Shown: positions 7,643 through 16,466, numbered from the stretch's first letter. The stretch: 64,000 nucleotides of DNA from Bacillus_CJ salitolerans (GCF_042680805.1 NZ_JBHUEM010000046.1:1-64000); one strand, 5' to 3'. Notes: a model not told the origin generated them from the sequence alone. Translations and numbers: made by a program.

Positions 7643-8503
7643 ATGGGGAATTGGGAAAGGAATTTACTCAAAACATCACGTGGTGTTTTTGAAGTTTTTG
7701 TAAAAGGTGAAGGAGAACCACTTTGTGTTACACACCATTATTCAGAGTTTAATCAGTCAGGGGATTATTTTGCAGAGACATTTACAAAAACAAACAAAGT
7801 GTTTTTGATAAATTTAAGAGAAGCAGGTAATTCAGAGAAAGCCAAAGAACCCTATCAACTAAGTTTCCTAGAGACAATATTTGATTTAGAAGCTATCCGT
7901 GAAGAATTAGGTTTTTATAAATGGGGATTTGCTGGGCATTCGACTGGAGGTGTGTTAGGGATAATCTACGGAATAAACTTTTCAAAGTCCCTAAAATTCA
8001 ATGTGATTGTCGGAGCTGCTGCAAGAGAATATATGACATTCTCAAAAGATTGTATTTACAATCCTAAACACTCTAAATTTAACAGAATGCAAGAACTCAT
8101 TGAAACCTTAAAATGTTCAGATTTATCATCAAAAAAAAGAAAAGAATTAAAAGTTGAAAGAACAAAACTGTCATTATTTGAGCCTGAAAAATATGATGAA
8201 CTTTTTTCTCCAAACATAAGTAAAGGAATGTCTGCCATTCGTATGGACTTTTTCAGTCGAGAACTGCAAGTATACGACGTAACGAAAAAGTTGGGGTTTA
8301 TATCAACCCCCACTTTAATAATTTGTGGTAGATATGATGTACAGTGTCCAGTAATATACTCAATCGAAATGGAAGAAGGAATACCCAATTCAAAATTAGT
8401 TATCTTTGAGAAGAGTAATCATTACCCTTTCTTAGAAGAAGCAGAACAATTTACTGTAGAGTATAATTCGTTTATAAATGAACACCAATCCTTATTAAGC
8501 TAA
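7643..8503 (+). CDS. alpha/beta hydrolase
   Basis: ATG 7643 follows AGGAAAGGAAG; the open frame upstream belongs to the element. 286 residues with an alpha/beta hydrolase fold: nucleophile elbow GHSTGG (Ser 100), a late Asp in the GRYDVQCP segment and a C-terminal His in SNHYPF, giving a complete catalytic triad. It looks like the proline iminopeptidase or lactonase-like branch, but the substrate is not predictable. The stop TAA lies inside a second kind of repeat, GCTAAACCAGCTAATAG, at 8499. Confidence 0.75.
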   Translation: MGNWERNLLKTSRGVFEVFVKGEGEPLCVTHHYSEFNQSGDYFAETFTKTNKVFLINLREAGNSEKAKEPYQLSFLETIFDLEAIREELGFYKWGFAGHSTGGVLGIIYGINFSKSLKFNVIVGAAAREYMTFSKDCIYNPKHSKFNRMQELIETLKCSDLSSKKRKELKVERTKLSLFEPEKYDELFSPNISKGMSAIRMDFFSRELQVYDVTKKLGFISTPTLIICGRYDVQCPVIYSIEMEEGIPNSKLVIFEKSNHYPFLEEAEQFTVEYNSFINEHQSLLS

Positions 8504-8534
8504 ACCAGCTAATAGTTTGTCAACATTTCAATAA
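8499..8534 (+). repeat. ACTAAACCAG-type repeat, copy A
   Basis: GCTAAACCAGCTAATAG followed by TTTGTCAACATTTC. Similar stretches occur at 33216, 59980 and 62681. The first codons overlap the stop of the upstream hydrolase gene, as with the main element family, so this may be a diverged branch of it. Confidence 0.5.
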
Positions 8535-8618
8535 AAAGATTAAAAACATCATGATATACTAAAATTGAACATGCCAAATAACCTTCCTCTGTACTGCAAT
8601 TGGAAGATTTTGTTGTAT

Positions 8619-8927
8619 TTAGTTAGATATAGTTTTTAAGGTATCCTGGAAAGTAGTTCTGCTTTTTAGTAAGGCATAAATCCAATGTAAGAGCTTATTA
8701 ACACATGCAATAACTGCTACCCTAAAAGGTTTTCCTTCTTCACGTTTCTTATCGAAAAACTCTCTTAGTCTTTTATTGCGGGCTATGATTTCATCAGTTG
8801 TTTTCTTTTTACGAGAATCTCGAATACCACTTTGAACTGCCATATACAAGGCGTGACGAAGCCTACAAGAACCGCGTTTGGTAATTCGATTTACTGATGC
8901 AGTAAACTTACCAGAAGAGTAGACTTA
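8619..8927 (-). pseudogene. IS110-type transposase, C-terminal fragment
   Basis: An open frame on the minus strand reads SGKFTASVNRITKRGSCRL then RHALYMAVQSGIRDS, matching the C-terminal transposase_20 region of IS110-family enzymes, and ends normally at 8619. The N-terminal catalytic part is missing: the frame is cut at about 8927, where an IS21-type remnant begins. Confidence 0.6.
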
Positions 8928-8931
8928 ACGA

Positions 8932-9100
8932 CTCAAATCACTCTGCTATCTCCGAAGGAGACCTCTTAAGATTACGATAAACTGTTGACCTTGATATCCG
9001 AGCTTTTCAGCTACTTTTGTTTTACTAAATCCTTGATTAATTAACTGTTGTATCTCCATATATACATTTGCCACTTATCCACCTTTGATATAACCTCCAT
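8932..9100 (-). pseudogene. istA: IS21-family istA, N-terminal fragment
   Basis: On the minus strand from ATG 9100 it reads MEVISKVDKWQMYMEIQQL, then a helix-turn-helix LINQGFSKTKVAEKLG. After a one-base frameshift it continues SRSTVYRNLKRSPSEIAE. This is the N-terminal DNA-binding start of IS21-type transposases. The rest of istA and all of istB are gone. Confidence 0.6.
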
Positions 9101-9123
9101 TGTTGTATGTACTATGATGACTC

Positions 9124-9231
9124 TGACATCATACAATGAAGGGGGTTATTATTTTTAACTGGTTTATTTGGGTAATAAGTGTTTCATCTTATCTAGCAGA
9201 AACTGTCTACTTTAGTTTAGAAGTCACACTA
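9124..9231. mobile_element. IS21-type element end
   Basis: It is nearly identical to bases 1-107 of the window. It lies just upstream of the istA remnant and ends in GTCACAC at 9231, exactly where an interrupted HAD-hydrolase gene resumes. Confidence 0.6.
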
Positions 9232-9968
9232 TTACAAATCACAAAAATGGCAGTATTCTTCCTATATCTACAATTGAAGCTATAAAATCTTTGAAAAGCA
9301 GAGGGCTAAAAGTTGTGGCTGCAACAGGAAGACCACTTTCAATGTGTAATGAGCTTCAGGAATTAGGAATAGAAACATTTATAACAGCAAATGGTGGATA
9401 CTTGAAGCACATTCAGCAAGTTATACATAAAGTACCAATGAATAAATGTATTATTGAAGAAGTTATGGAATTTGCAAAATTAAAGAAGAACGGTTTGTCA
9501 TTCTATACAGAAGGATTCAGTATGAATGGCGTAATAGAGGAGGAACTCTTAAAAGCTTTAAAGGAAACTTTGTCTCTAGATGATTATCCTAAAACTAATC
9601 CTTTAATTTATAATGAAGAAATATTTTTATTGTGTTTGTTTGCAATTGATGAAGCGGAGGTGAAGTATATACTTAGGCTTCCGCATCTTACATTTAGAAG
9701 ATGGCATCCTTATGTTTTAAATGTTATGCAAGAGGATGGGTCAATGTCTTTAGCTATTATGAAAACTTTGGAATTTTTTTGGTGTAGTTAGGTCAGAAGC
9801 TATCGCATTTAGTGACGGTGAAAATGATATTGATATGTTGGAATTAGTAGGACTTGGAATAGCAATGGGAAATGGGAATGAAAAATTAAAAAGGTTGCAG
9901 ATTTTGTAACTGAAAAGTCCAGTGAAGATGGTATATCATTTGCATTAAATAAATATGGGATAATTTAA
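9232..9968 (+). pseudogene. Cof-type HAD phosphatase, N-terminally truncated and frameshifted
   Basis: It reads KNGSILPISTIEAIKSLKSR then GLKVVAATGRP (HAD motif II region), and later, in another frame, AIAFSDGENDIDMLELVG (motif IV). This is a Cof-subfamily hydrolase. The N-terminal DxDGT motif was removed where the insertion sequence end joins at 9231. Frameshifts are also seen near 9780 and 9890; the true C-terminus is ALNKYGII, stop 9966-9968. Members dephosphorylate sugar phosphates or cofactors; this copy is dead. Confidence 0.75.
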
Positions 9969-10005
9969 GCATAAAAATTTGCGAAAGAACTGTGAAGAAA
10001 ATTAA

Positions 10006-10062
10006 AGTAAAGGGATGATTCTTCAACAAAAAAGAGAATCGTTTTTTCTGTAAAAGTAGACA
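10006..10062 (+). repeat. cassette-type intergenic element, copy 13
   Basis: AAGTAAAGGGATGATTCTTC, then the hairpin GATTCTTC/AGAGAATC, GTTTTTTCTGTAAAAGTAG. It lies 37 bases after the end of the HAD pseudogene. The following 220 bases up to 10290 hold no gene that I can support. Confidence 0.6.
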
Positions 10063-10290
10063 TATATAATTCATTTGTCTGTTTTTAAGTTTACTAGTCT
10101 AGTTTAATATACAAGAAAGAGAGGGAGTGAATAAGTTGGGATGGAAAGATTATCCTAAATCCTACTAAATCCAGCTTTTAGTTTGAAAATCTTAACTGTA
10201 ACTTCATAAAAATATGAAAAAGGGTTATAAAAAACATTGACGATACCCTTAATAATGTGAAAGTTATATAAACAATTAAGGAGTGAAAAT

Positions 10291-10935
10291 GTGGCTACTT
10301 GGGTTACTCACTTTAGGATTACTGAAAAATTATTAAGAGAACTTCCTGTTTCCAAAATTGATTTTTTGGTTGGTAATATTGGACCAGATTGTGGGCTGAT
10401 CGGAGAGGATGGAAAACCCACACCTCCAAAACAAACTACCCATTTCAAGATAGAAGGAAAAATCAACTCTGATTCTTTCTATCAACAATATCTCTGTAAC
10501 GTAAAAGAGAGTTCGCTTAGTGAATTTTCTTATTATCTTGGATATTACATCCATTTGGTCACTGATGAGAAATGGATTGAATTCACAGATCAAAAGAAAA
10601 AAGAAAAAGTGTACCATGAAATTTTAAACACTCCAGAATATACTCCACTTGTAAAAAGAGACTGGTATGGTTTAGATTTTTTATATCTTAAAAATCATAA
10701 AGATAATATATTTTGGACCGAGTTTCAACACATCTCTTATTTTCCAGAGTACCTAGAATTTTTTCCGAAAGGTCAAACATTTGAACAGATTAGAAATATC
10801 ACTAATTTTTATCATAACCACACAATTTCTGATGACCACGAATTTATATATCTTACTCCAAATGAAGGCGATAAGTTTGTAGAAGATACTGTACAAATGG
10901 TCAATGAATTATTAAAACATAGGATGTTAACATAA
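10291..10935 (+). CDS. zinc-dependent phospholipase C-like hydrolase
   Basis: GTG 10291 behind AAGGAG; the ATG two bases upstream is out of frame. 214 residues. MATWVTHFRITEKLL, the segment VGNIGPDCG and the motif LGYYIHLVTDEKW place histidines and aspartates as in the zinc-dependent phospholipase C / S1-P1-like helical fold (PF00882-type) of uncharacterised Bacillus proteins. No signal peptide, so it is probably cytoplasmic and its substrate is unknown. A standalone gene. Confidence 0.55.
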   Translation: MATWVTHFRITEKLLRELPVSKIDFLVGNIGPDCGLIGEDGKPTPPKQTTHFKIEGKINSDSFYQQYLCNVKESSLSEFSYYLGYYIHLVTDEKWIEFTDQKKKEKVYHEILNTPEYTPLVKRDWYGLDFLYLKNHKDNIFWTEFQHISYFPEYLEFFPKGQTFEQIRNITNFYHNHTISDDHEFIYLTPNEGDKFVEDTVQMVNELLKHRMLT

Positions 10936-10967
10936 CTAGTAGAAGGAAGGAAAGGACAATAACAATA

Positions 10968-11232
10968 ATGAAATGATTAGCAGTTATTACTGTGGGTAAG
11001 ACTCATAGTGGGAAAAGCACTTTTGCAAGAGATCTAGAAAGAGAATTAGATAGCTCTTTTGTTTTGGATCAAGATTTTATTGGAAGATAAGAGTGGTAGA
11101 GTGGATTTGAAATTCACTGAATCTATTGTTTTTGAAGGTAAAAAACTAAATGAATTAGTTATTGGTGACACGGTTAAAACTTGGTACAGGAGTCAACCAC
11201 TGGATAGTAACACTATGCAAGCATCAGCTTGA
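10968..11232 (+). pseudogene. chimera of a P-loop kinase start and a lipoprotein tail
   Basis: Bases 10968-11075 read (after an early TGA) LAVITVGKTHSGKSTFARDL, a Walker A motif of a nucleotide or zeta-like kinase. At about 11075-11085 the sequence switches to a copy of the C-terminal part of the lipoprotein gene at 61048 (LEDKSGRVDLKFTESIVFEG onward), ending at TGA. The two parents share ATTTTATTGGAAGATAAG at the join, which suggests recombination at short homology. Confidence 0.65.
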
Positions 11233-11301
11233 AAACTTTTATTCGTTGAGTAAGTTTTTATTACGAAACTGGTGCGAGAGTGCTGAACAGCAGACACTAT
11301 T

Positions 11302-11362
11302 GTGCTAACGGGAGGTTTGTTGAAGAAGTAGATCACTCTTTTTTTATTGGAGTAGGATATGC
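11302..11362 (+). repeat. cassette-type intergenic element, copy 14
   Basis: GTGCTAACGGGAGGTTTGTTG, then AAGTAGATCACTCTTTTTTTATTGGAGTAGGA. It lies 70 bases after the chimeric pseudogene. Confidence 0.6.
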
Positions 11363-11416
11363 AAATTTAGAGGTTTTTATAATGTTCAGTTATATATTTA
11401 TGATGGGGGAGATAGT

Positions 11417-11670
11417 TTGAATTATATTTACCACATGGTTCCAAAGAATATGAAGGGTTCGGAGTTGCATCCATTGAATGAACTTAAAAATGAATCTTAA
11501 AAAAATATCATGAAAGTAATAAGATTCTATATGTCGCACAATCAGCAACAATTGAAGAGCAATTACAAATGCAAATGACTGAAAATATAGAAGATGAATC
11601 CATTTTAGGTAATGCATTAACACAATATGAATTAAATCCTGCCATTGATATAGTGAAAAAGAAATACTAA
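11417..11670 (+). pseudogene. broken gene of unknown function
   Basis: An open stretch reads LNYIYHMVPKNMKGSELHPL, then a stop, then KKYHESNKILYVAQSATIEE and QYELNPAIDIVKKKY to TAA 11668-11670. The start resembles a family of uncharacterised Bacillus proteins beginning with YIYHMVPK; the middle third appears to be missing. I infer a deletion plus a nonsense change. The bases up to 11936 hold no other gene. Confidence 0.45.
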
Positions 11671-11936
11671 ACACTACTGATTGTAACTATTTGAAAAATG
11701 TAAAACTAACTGCACCACCGAGTTCACCCTTTTTTTTAGATGAGTTTATTTTATTTTCAGATCATCTATTAGGAATTACCACTGCATTATAATTGTCGAA
11801 CAAGGAGGATGCAATTATAAGGTAAGGAGTTGTCATTGTGGCAGCTCCTATATTACTAAGAAGCAGGATCATTCAACAAGAGGGTTAGTAGCTATGATAC
11901 AATTAGAATAGTTTAAAAATAGTTATGGGAAAAATT

Positions 11937-12158
11937 ATGTCTTATAAAGAAAACAGTCCTTTTTGTAATCCTCATAAAGATCAAGACCAAAATATATTAT
12001 TTGAAAATGAAACTTGTTATTTGTTACAGCATAATAAACAACAAGATGTATTAGAAGGTTGTGCAGTAATAGTTCCAAAAGAGAAAATCACGCTAATGCC
12101 TTTGAGTCTTATTGACCTGTTGTTTTCTTCCGAAGAGAGTATATCTATTGTTAGTTGA
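11937..12158 (+). pseudogene. truncated HIT-domain protein
   Basis: The N-terminal part reads SPFCNPHKDQDQNILFENET and QQDVLEGCAVIVPKEK, typical of HIT-family nucleotide hydrolases of Bacillus. The frame then runs into unrelated codons and stops at 12158, before the HxHxH active-site segment. The catalytic half is therefore lost and the gene is not expected to work. Confidence 0.65.
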
Positions 12159-12165
12159 CTCTCTT

Positions 12166-12405
12166 TTAATCCTTTTCACCTATCAAATTTATAACGAATT
12201 TATCTCTTCCAACTTTACAGGTTACATAAGACTCATCACACTTGCTTAAGAGTAGTTCATTTTTTAGCATAGATTTTATACAGGTTACAATATTTATGGT
12301 TATGTCGATTTTTGGTATGTCAATTCGGTGCAAATTTATACGCTAAAATATCAGAAAGGTTGATATTATCATAAAAAAGAGAGACTAATTCATTTGCGAA
12401 TTACC
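12166..12405 (-). pseudogene. minus-strand gene remnant of unknown function
   Basis: The minus strand reads ANELVSLFYDNINLSDILAY then, after one frameshift near 12340, IDIPKIDITINIVTCIKSML and on to KVGRDKFVINLIGEKD, stop 12166-12168. The amino-acid composition is protein-like, but no start codon or family is evident. It lies tail to tail with the truncated HIT gene. Confidence 0.35.
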
Positions 12406-12485
12406 TCTCCAATTACCTTGTTATTTATTATTTTCTCTCCGCCAACCGAACCCGTTAATAATTCCCCGATACTTTTTTATAAACC

Positions 12486-12863
12486 TTATATTGCATTAGA
12501 TAATTTATCTATAGCATCTTGTTCTGATGAAACAAAAAATATATTGTTACCCTTATTACACTCATAAATGAAATCTTTTAGTGGTTTACTAGTATAGGAC
12601 GAAAAATCCCCAAAGATTGCAAACTTAATATTGTAGTTAATGAACTTTTGAAGGATACCGCCTGCGAGTTTTGTACTGAGTTTAAAGAATTCTTCTGAAA
12701 TTCCATCTTTGTTTAGTGCAATTCGGTTACTGCCTGTTTCGCTGCTAAGAGTCATTATAAAATCCAACGCACTTTGTTCATCAGATAACACAATAGAATC
12801 TGCACGAGCAATTGCAATGATATGTCCATTCTTTTCTGTCTTTGTTATATTCAAAATAAACAC
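12486..12863 (-). CDS. DUF4180-type protein
   Basis: 125 residues, start 12863. The pattern fits the DUF4180 family: an N-terminal beta strand and D-A-L-D-F segment (SIVLSDEQSALDFIMT), a conserved middle RIALNKDGISEEFFKLSTKL, then GGILQKFINYNIKFAIFGDF and a final SSEQDAIDKL. The fold is STAS-like and the function is unknown. Cytoplasmic, monocistronic, on the minus strand unlike most of its neighbours, and without an associated intergenic element. Confidence 0.7.
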   Translation of the reverse strand: MFILNITKTEKNGHIIAIARADSIVLSDEQSALDFIMTLSSETGSNRIALNKDGISEEFFKLSTKLAGGILQKFINYNIKFAIFGDFSSYTSKPLKDFIYECNKGNNIFFVSSEQDAIDKLSNAI

Positions 12864-13115
12864 TCCAAAATCAAATATTATTATTTATTAAAAGGTGCAT
12901 CTTGTAAATAAATACAGAGTACAAAAGAGAGTTGATTTTCGTTAGGGCGCTTGAGAGAACGTTAAGCTTCGTCACATTCTCGCCTTGAAAATAATAACCA
13001 ATTTTCTTCGTGCAGTTAGGGTTAATAGATATAAAACCACACTTTTTAGTACGATTTATTACATGTTTGTTATATTCGAGAAAAAGCGAGAGGCTATGCC
13101 TGACCTAATTATGGA

Positions 13116-13301
13116 CTATTGCTTTTTCATAATACCTGCTGCTTGAAGCTTTGCTAATAGCTTGTTAAAGTCTGCTACTAACTCAGGTAGTGTAGTTGCA
13201 GTAGAGTCAGCTTGGTGATCTATCTGAAAACTAACCTCATCGGGTTGTATCTTAACTAGAGTGCCTAATCCGGGTATAAGCTTTTTTCCCTCGTGTGCCA
13301 T
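13116..13301 (-). CDS. small phage-like protein (head fiber-like), 61 aa
   Basis: ATG at 13301 follows ACGAGGTG; the upstream GTG is not needed. The product MAHEGKKLIPGLGTLVKIQP, then VSFQIDHQADSTATTLPELV, resembles short 'head fiber protein' sequences annotated in Bacillus genomes and phages, including the ADSTAT segment and the C-terminal LLAKLQAAGIM. No other phage structural genes are near, so it may be a domesticated or stray gene. Confidence 0.5.
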   Translation of the reverse strand: MAHEGKKLIPGLGTLVKIQPDEVSFQIDHQADSTATTLPELVADFNKLLAKLQAAGIMKKQ

Positions 13302-13426
13302 GGTTATCACCTCGTTTCAAATTAAACTGATTTTCCAAGGGGAGTCGCTGTAGTACCAATCCACTTGATGCAATTTTAATTCATCAATACCATCATACAG
13401 TACTTATTGTATATTTCCTGTTCCTA

Positions 13427-13567
13427 TCACTTTAACAAATCCTTATGTGACATAGATTGAAACAATGATGATGAACCAGGAATATGATCGAGACTTTGGC
13501 AAATTTCTTCATGTAGTTCATCCAAACCCCGCTGCTTTTTGGCCATAGGTCTTCCAAACCACCGCAT
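13427..13567 (-). CDS. short ORF of unknown function, 46 aa
   Basis: The minus-strand frame from ATG 13567 reads MRWFGRPMAKKQRGLDELHE, later IPGSSSLFQSMSHKDLLK. It has a protein-like composition but no convincing ribosome site. It could be the surviving start of a longer gene. No family is assigned. Confidence 0.25.
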   Translation of the reverse strand: MRWFGRPMAKKQRGLDELHEEICQSLDHIPGSSSLFQSMSHKDLLK

Positions 13568-13616
13568 GAAAAAAGGAGCAGCGTTCGATTACTCCTAAAG
13601 AAGGAGATGAATTTTA

Positions 13617-14048
13617 TCACATCTCTTTATTAAACTTGAACCGGTAATAAGTGCAATATACAAGAATGAGCAGATAGGCAAAAAATAATAGCAATAACAC
13701 CATTAAATCTATACCCATTAAGGCAAATGCTGACAATAAGGCTCCAAACACAAAAATCATCAAGTCATACGCTTTCGCTTTTGCCTGATTGGAGATTGCC
13801 AAATTACGCTCATCTTTCTTGTCAATCTCCAACTGCTTTGCTGCGGCAGGAGCACTCTTCATTGCGCGTTGGAGGAGTATTTCTCCCATACCGTGACCAA
13901 AAATAGCACAGCCCACCCCAAAACAGATATAAGGCAATGCTCCCAGCATACCTTGTGGATCTTCAATTGTCTTGATAAAGTACAGACCACCTACTAGTAG
14001 ACCTACACCTACAACGGTAAGAATGAAAGCTGAAATAGATTTTTTCAT
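13617..14048 (-). CDS. membrane protein paired with a Xre regulator
   Basis: 143 residues with four hydrophobic segments (about residues 6-25, 37-55, 98-113 and 115-133) around a basic and acidic cytoplasmic middle (QLEIDKKDERNLAISNQAKA). The start codon overlaps the stop of the upstream helix-turn-helix gene by four bases (ATGA), so the two are translationally coupled. Such pairs of a small Xre regulator and a multi-pass membrane protein are common in Bacillus; the role of the membrane protein is unknown. Confidence 0.65.
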   Translation of the reverse strand: MKKSISAFILTVVGVGLLVGGLYFIKTIEDPQGMLGALPYICFGVGCAIFGHGMGEILLQRAMKSAPAAAKQLEIDKKDERNLAISNQAKAKAYDLMIFVFGALLSAFALMGIDLMVLLLLFFAYLLILVYCTYYRFKFNKEM

Positions 14049-14251
14049 ACCTTTTCGTCCTCCTCATAAATAAAGATTTCTTCTATAGTCATACCGAAAA
14101 AACGTGCAATCTTGAATGCTAAAAGAATCGATGGGTTATAACGACCGTTTTCCAGCGAACCGATAGTTTGCCTGGATACTTCAAGAGCCTTTGCTAATTC
14201 TTCTTGTTTAATTCCGCGTTGCTTGCGGATTTTTTCTAAACGGTTATTCAT
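14045..14251 (-). CDS. Xre-family transcriptional regulator, 68 aa
   Basis: ATG 14251 lies behind GGAGGGTGAACGC; the longer frame upstream crosses the promoter and is rejected. The whole protein is one helix-turn-helix domain: RLEKIRKQRGIKQEELAKAL, recognition helix SRQTIGSLENGRYNPSI, ending FGMTIEEIF. It is the YgzD-like class that represses its own operon. A perfect palindrome between the promoter and the ribosome site is the likely operator. Confidence 0.85.
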   Translation of the reverse strand: MNNRLEKIRKQRGIKQEELAKALEVSRQTIGSLENGRYNPSILLAFKIARFFGMTIEEIFIYEEDEKV

Positions 14252-14268
14252 GCGTTCACCCTCCTTTT

Positions 14269-14321
14269 GGAAAGTTAGCTTTCCGTAAGAAAAGTATAAT
14301 ATGCAACGCAAGGGATGTCAA
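14269..14321 (-). promoter_or_regulatory. promoter and palindromic operator of the Xre operon
   Basis: On the minus strand the -35 is TTGACA (14316-14321), the spacer 17 bases, and the -10 TATACT (14293-14298), a near-consensus sigma-A promoter. GGAAAGTTAGCTTTCC at 14269-14284 has 6-base perfect arms and lies where an RNA polymerase block would act. A half site CTTTCC recurs at 14328-14333 upstream of the -35. I infer autoregulation by the Xre protein. Confidence 0.7.
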
Positions 14322-14369
14322 GTCTACTTTCCATATTAGGAATGCTTTTTATTTCCAGATGGGATAATA

Positions 14370-14552
14370 ATGTCATTGTCCAGATATAATATTCGGCTTT
14401 TCAATACCGATAGACCAATAGAACACTACAAAAAAAAATTGTGTGAGATGAAATGGCTCGTCAAAGAAATGACCGAGGATATAGATTTTGCGCTTCATGG
14501 ATGGTTAAAGGTACTAATGTTGAATAAGCACGACGAAAAAACAACAGATTAA
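14370..14552 (+). CDS. short ORF of unknown function, 60 aa
   Basis: An open frame starting MSLSRYNIRLFNTDRPIEHY. There is no clear ribosome site, and the ORF looks like a fragment of something longer. Nothing recognised; listed because no other gene covers this stretch. From 14553 to 15345 I see no supported gene: only the large hairpin element at 14769 and a 23-codon fragment (MLIVSSFEEYRKY...) near 15140. Confidence 0.2.
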   Translation: MSLSRYNIRLFNTDRPIEHYKKKLCEMKWLVKEMTEDIDFALHGWLKVLMLNKHDEKTTD

Positions 14553-14768
14553 TGTAATGCGCAGTACAACCTTACAGCACATTAAAACAATATCTATTTT
14601 GCTACCTTTGTGAAAGAATGTACTGATATGAACGAATCTGTCAATGCTCCCTACACAAATTGATTTTGGTTTCGATTTTTGGGCAACTTTAGGAAGAGAA
14701 GCATTTTTCGGTTTTTTGCCTATTGGTTGTGTTTATGCCTTTCAAAGCTAGGGGGATCTCCTTCTTAG

Positions 14769-14860
14769 CTTACTGACGGGGCAACTCAATCTCTATATTG
14801 GCTGTCAAGTGCTTTCCTTGACAGTTAATATGGTGATTGAGACATTTTTCAAAGCTGAGA
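14769..14860 (+). repeat. cassette-type intergenic element, long-stem copy
   Basis: TTACTGACGGGGCAA is followed by a long imperfect hairpin: CTCAATC...ATTGGCTGTCAAG pairs with CTTGACAGTTAATAT...GATTGAG, loop TGCTTTC, then ACATTTTTCAAAGCTGAG. It keeps the 5' box but has a much longer stem than the other copies. Confidence 0.5.
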
Positions 14861-15345
14861 ATGAATAAATTTCTCCTTTCATTTTGATAATAAAAAGTTA
14901 AGCACACGGCACGAGGCAAAAACCTCAACTGCGGTTAGCACTCTGATATTCGTGGGTTTCACATTTTATCTTTCTGTATAAAGGAGCTTCCACTAACTTA
15001 AAACGTGCGTTAGCCTGTGGTCTAACCGTTTATGAATTCGATATATAATTGGAAGATATCCAATTACGATTATCCAGCTGCAGTGTAGTTGAAAAGTAAA
15101 ATGTAAGGCTTTTCATGAGGTAAAAATAAATGAGAAAATGCTTATAGTTAGTAGTTTTGAAGAATACCGCAAATATGTTACAAATCCAAAGGTAAATGAA
15201 GTTTAATTTTCTTAAAGGTTTGAGCATAAGGCTCGGAGGCAGAGGTAAAAACCGGTATGGAGAAACAACGAAATCGATTTTTAAGTCTTTTGTATGTATA
15301 TTTACTGATTATTAATTTAATATACAGTATAGCAGTAATGTTTTT

Positions 15346-15416
15346 ACAAACGGGGTCTATTCTTCAAGAAGGAGATGGGCTTTTTTTCTTGTAGAATTGA
15401 GCAGTTTAGCTAAAAG
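15346..15416 (+). repeat. cassette-type intergenic element, copy 15 (AAGAAGGAG type)
   Basis: ACAAACGGGGTCTATTCTTC, AAGAAGGAGATGGGC, TTTTTTTCTTG and the 3' box GAGCAGTTTAGCTAAAAG, placed directly in front of the ribosome site of the GNAT gene at 15434. Confidence 0.75.
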
Positions 15417-15433
15417 AAGAAGGGGAGAGTTAT

Positions 15434-16348
15434 ATGAGTGAGCAAGGTCAATCTTTGAATAAACTTATTGATTTAGAAGATGGATTGAGATTAGTTTATC
15501 AAGAACCCAAAGAATACATTCGATATTATTCTATTTACTATGGACAAAAATATGCAGACTACTTTTTTAGAAGGTCTTCGGAGACATTAATAGAAATCGC
15601 ATCCATTTTTGACTGCGGATATTTTATCATGAAAGATGAAAAAATTATTGGTGGTGTATTCCTAAAACCAAATTTTATGTCAGATTTATTTGTTGTTCCA
15701 CCCTATGAAGATTATTATGAAGAGTTAGTCCACAGGCTTTTAAACTATTTAAAAAAGGTATCGAAGACTGAAGAGAAAATAATCCTGAGAGAAATTTTAG
15801 AAGAACATGTTACAACTTATGAACAACAAGGATGCCATGTTCATGAAGTAAATTATTGGATGATTCGTCCAACACAATCAATAAAGCCAATCCTTCCTGA
15901 AGGGTATATCTCTAAACCTGTTTTAGGTGAAGATATAGATGATATAGCATGTTTAATTATGAAATCCTATAAAGCAAATCCAGCTTATAAACGAATCGGA
16001 ACCAAAGAGGATTATTCTAATCACGTAAAGGAGTTCATAGAAAAATATCAAAATAATAAAATCATGGATGAGTGTTCAAGAGTTATGATAGAACAGACAA
16101 CGAACAACATTGTTGGTGTATGTCTGCACATGGAATTCGAAGACTATCCTCTAATCATGAGTTTAGCCGTAGACCCTGAACATCAACATAAAGGTCTTGG
16201 GCGATTTTTGTTAACCCATTCTATAAACATATCAAGTAAAGAGTACCCAGCTACCCGTTTAGCTGTAATCAAAGATAATCCTGCGATTAAGCTTTATGAA
16301 GACCTTGGATTCATAAGAAATAAATCAATAACTGATATGCATGTTTAA
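15434..16348 (+). CDS. GNAT-family acetyltransferase, two-domain
   Basis: 304 residues, ATG 15434 behind AAGGGGAG. The C-terminal half is a typical GNAT domain: SLAVDPEHQHKGLGRFLLTH (motif A, about residues 243-262) and NPAIKLYEDLGFI (motif B). The N-terminal half (about 1-150) looks like a degenerate second GNAT fold without motif A, as in tandem GNAT proteins. The substrate is unknown. The gene sits directly behind an intergenic element. Confidence 0.75.
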   Translation: MSEQGQSLNKLIDLEDGLRLVYQEPKEYIRYYSIYYGQKYADYFFRRSSETLIEIASIFDCGYFIMKDEKIIGGVFLKPNFMSDLFVVPPYEDYYEELVHRLLNYLKKVSKTEEKIILREILEEHVTTYEQQGCHVHEVNYWMIRPTQSIKPILPEGYISKPVLGEDIDDIACLIMKSYKANPAYKRIGTKEDYSNHVKEFIEKYQNNKIMDECSRVMIEQTTNNIVGVCLHMEFEDYPLIMSLAVDPEHQHKGLGRFLLTHSINISSKEYPATRLAVIKDNPAIKLYEDLGFIRNKSITDMHV

Positions 16349-16417
16349 ATGTTAAAAATTCGAAACTCAGTTCACCTGCAAGAAATGCATTAGTTCTCGA
16401 AAGAACTATCCAAGTTC

Positions 16418-16466
16418 ACTGAAAAGGGAGCGTGTGTCAATAAGTGCAGTCGCTACTTTTACTAAT
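16418..16466 (+). repeat. possible degenerate intergenic element
   Basis: CACTGAAAAGGGAGCGTGTGTC then AAGTGCAGTCGCTACTTTTAC. The spacing and the GGGAGC core fit the family, but both boxes have decayed. Confidence 0.3.

Noticed and set aside
13432..13620. 62-codon minus-strand frame
   Set aside because: The alternative frame 13427-13567 has a more protein-like composition; neither has a good ribosome site, so only the latter is listed, at low confidence.
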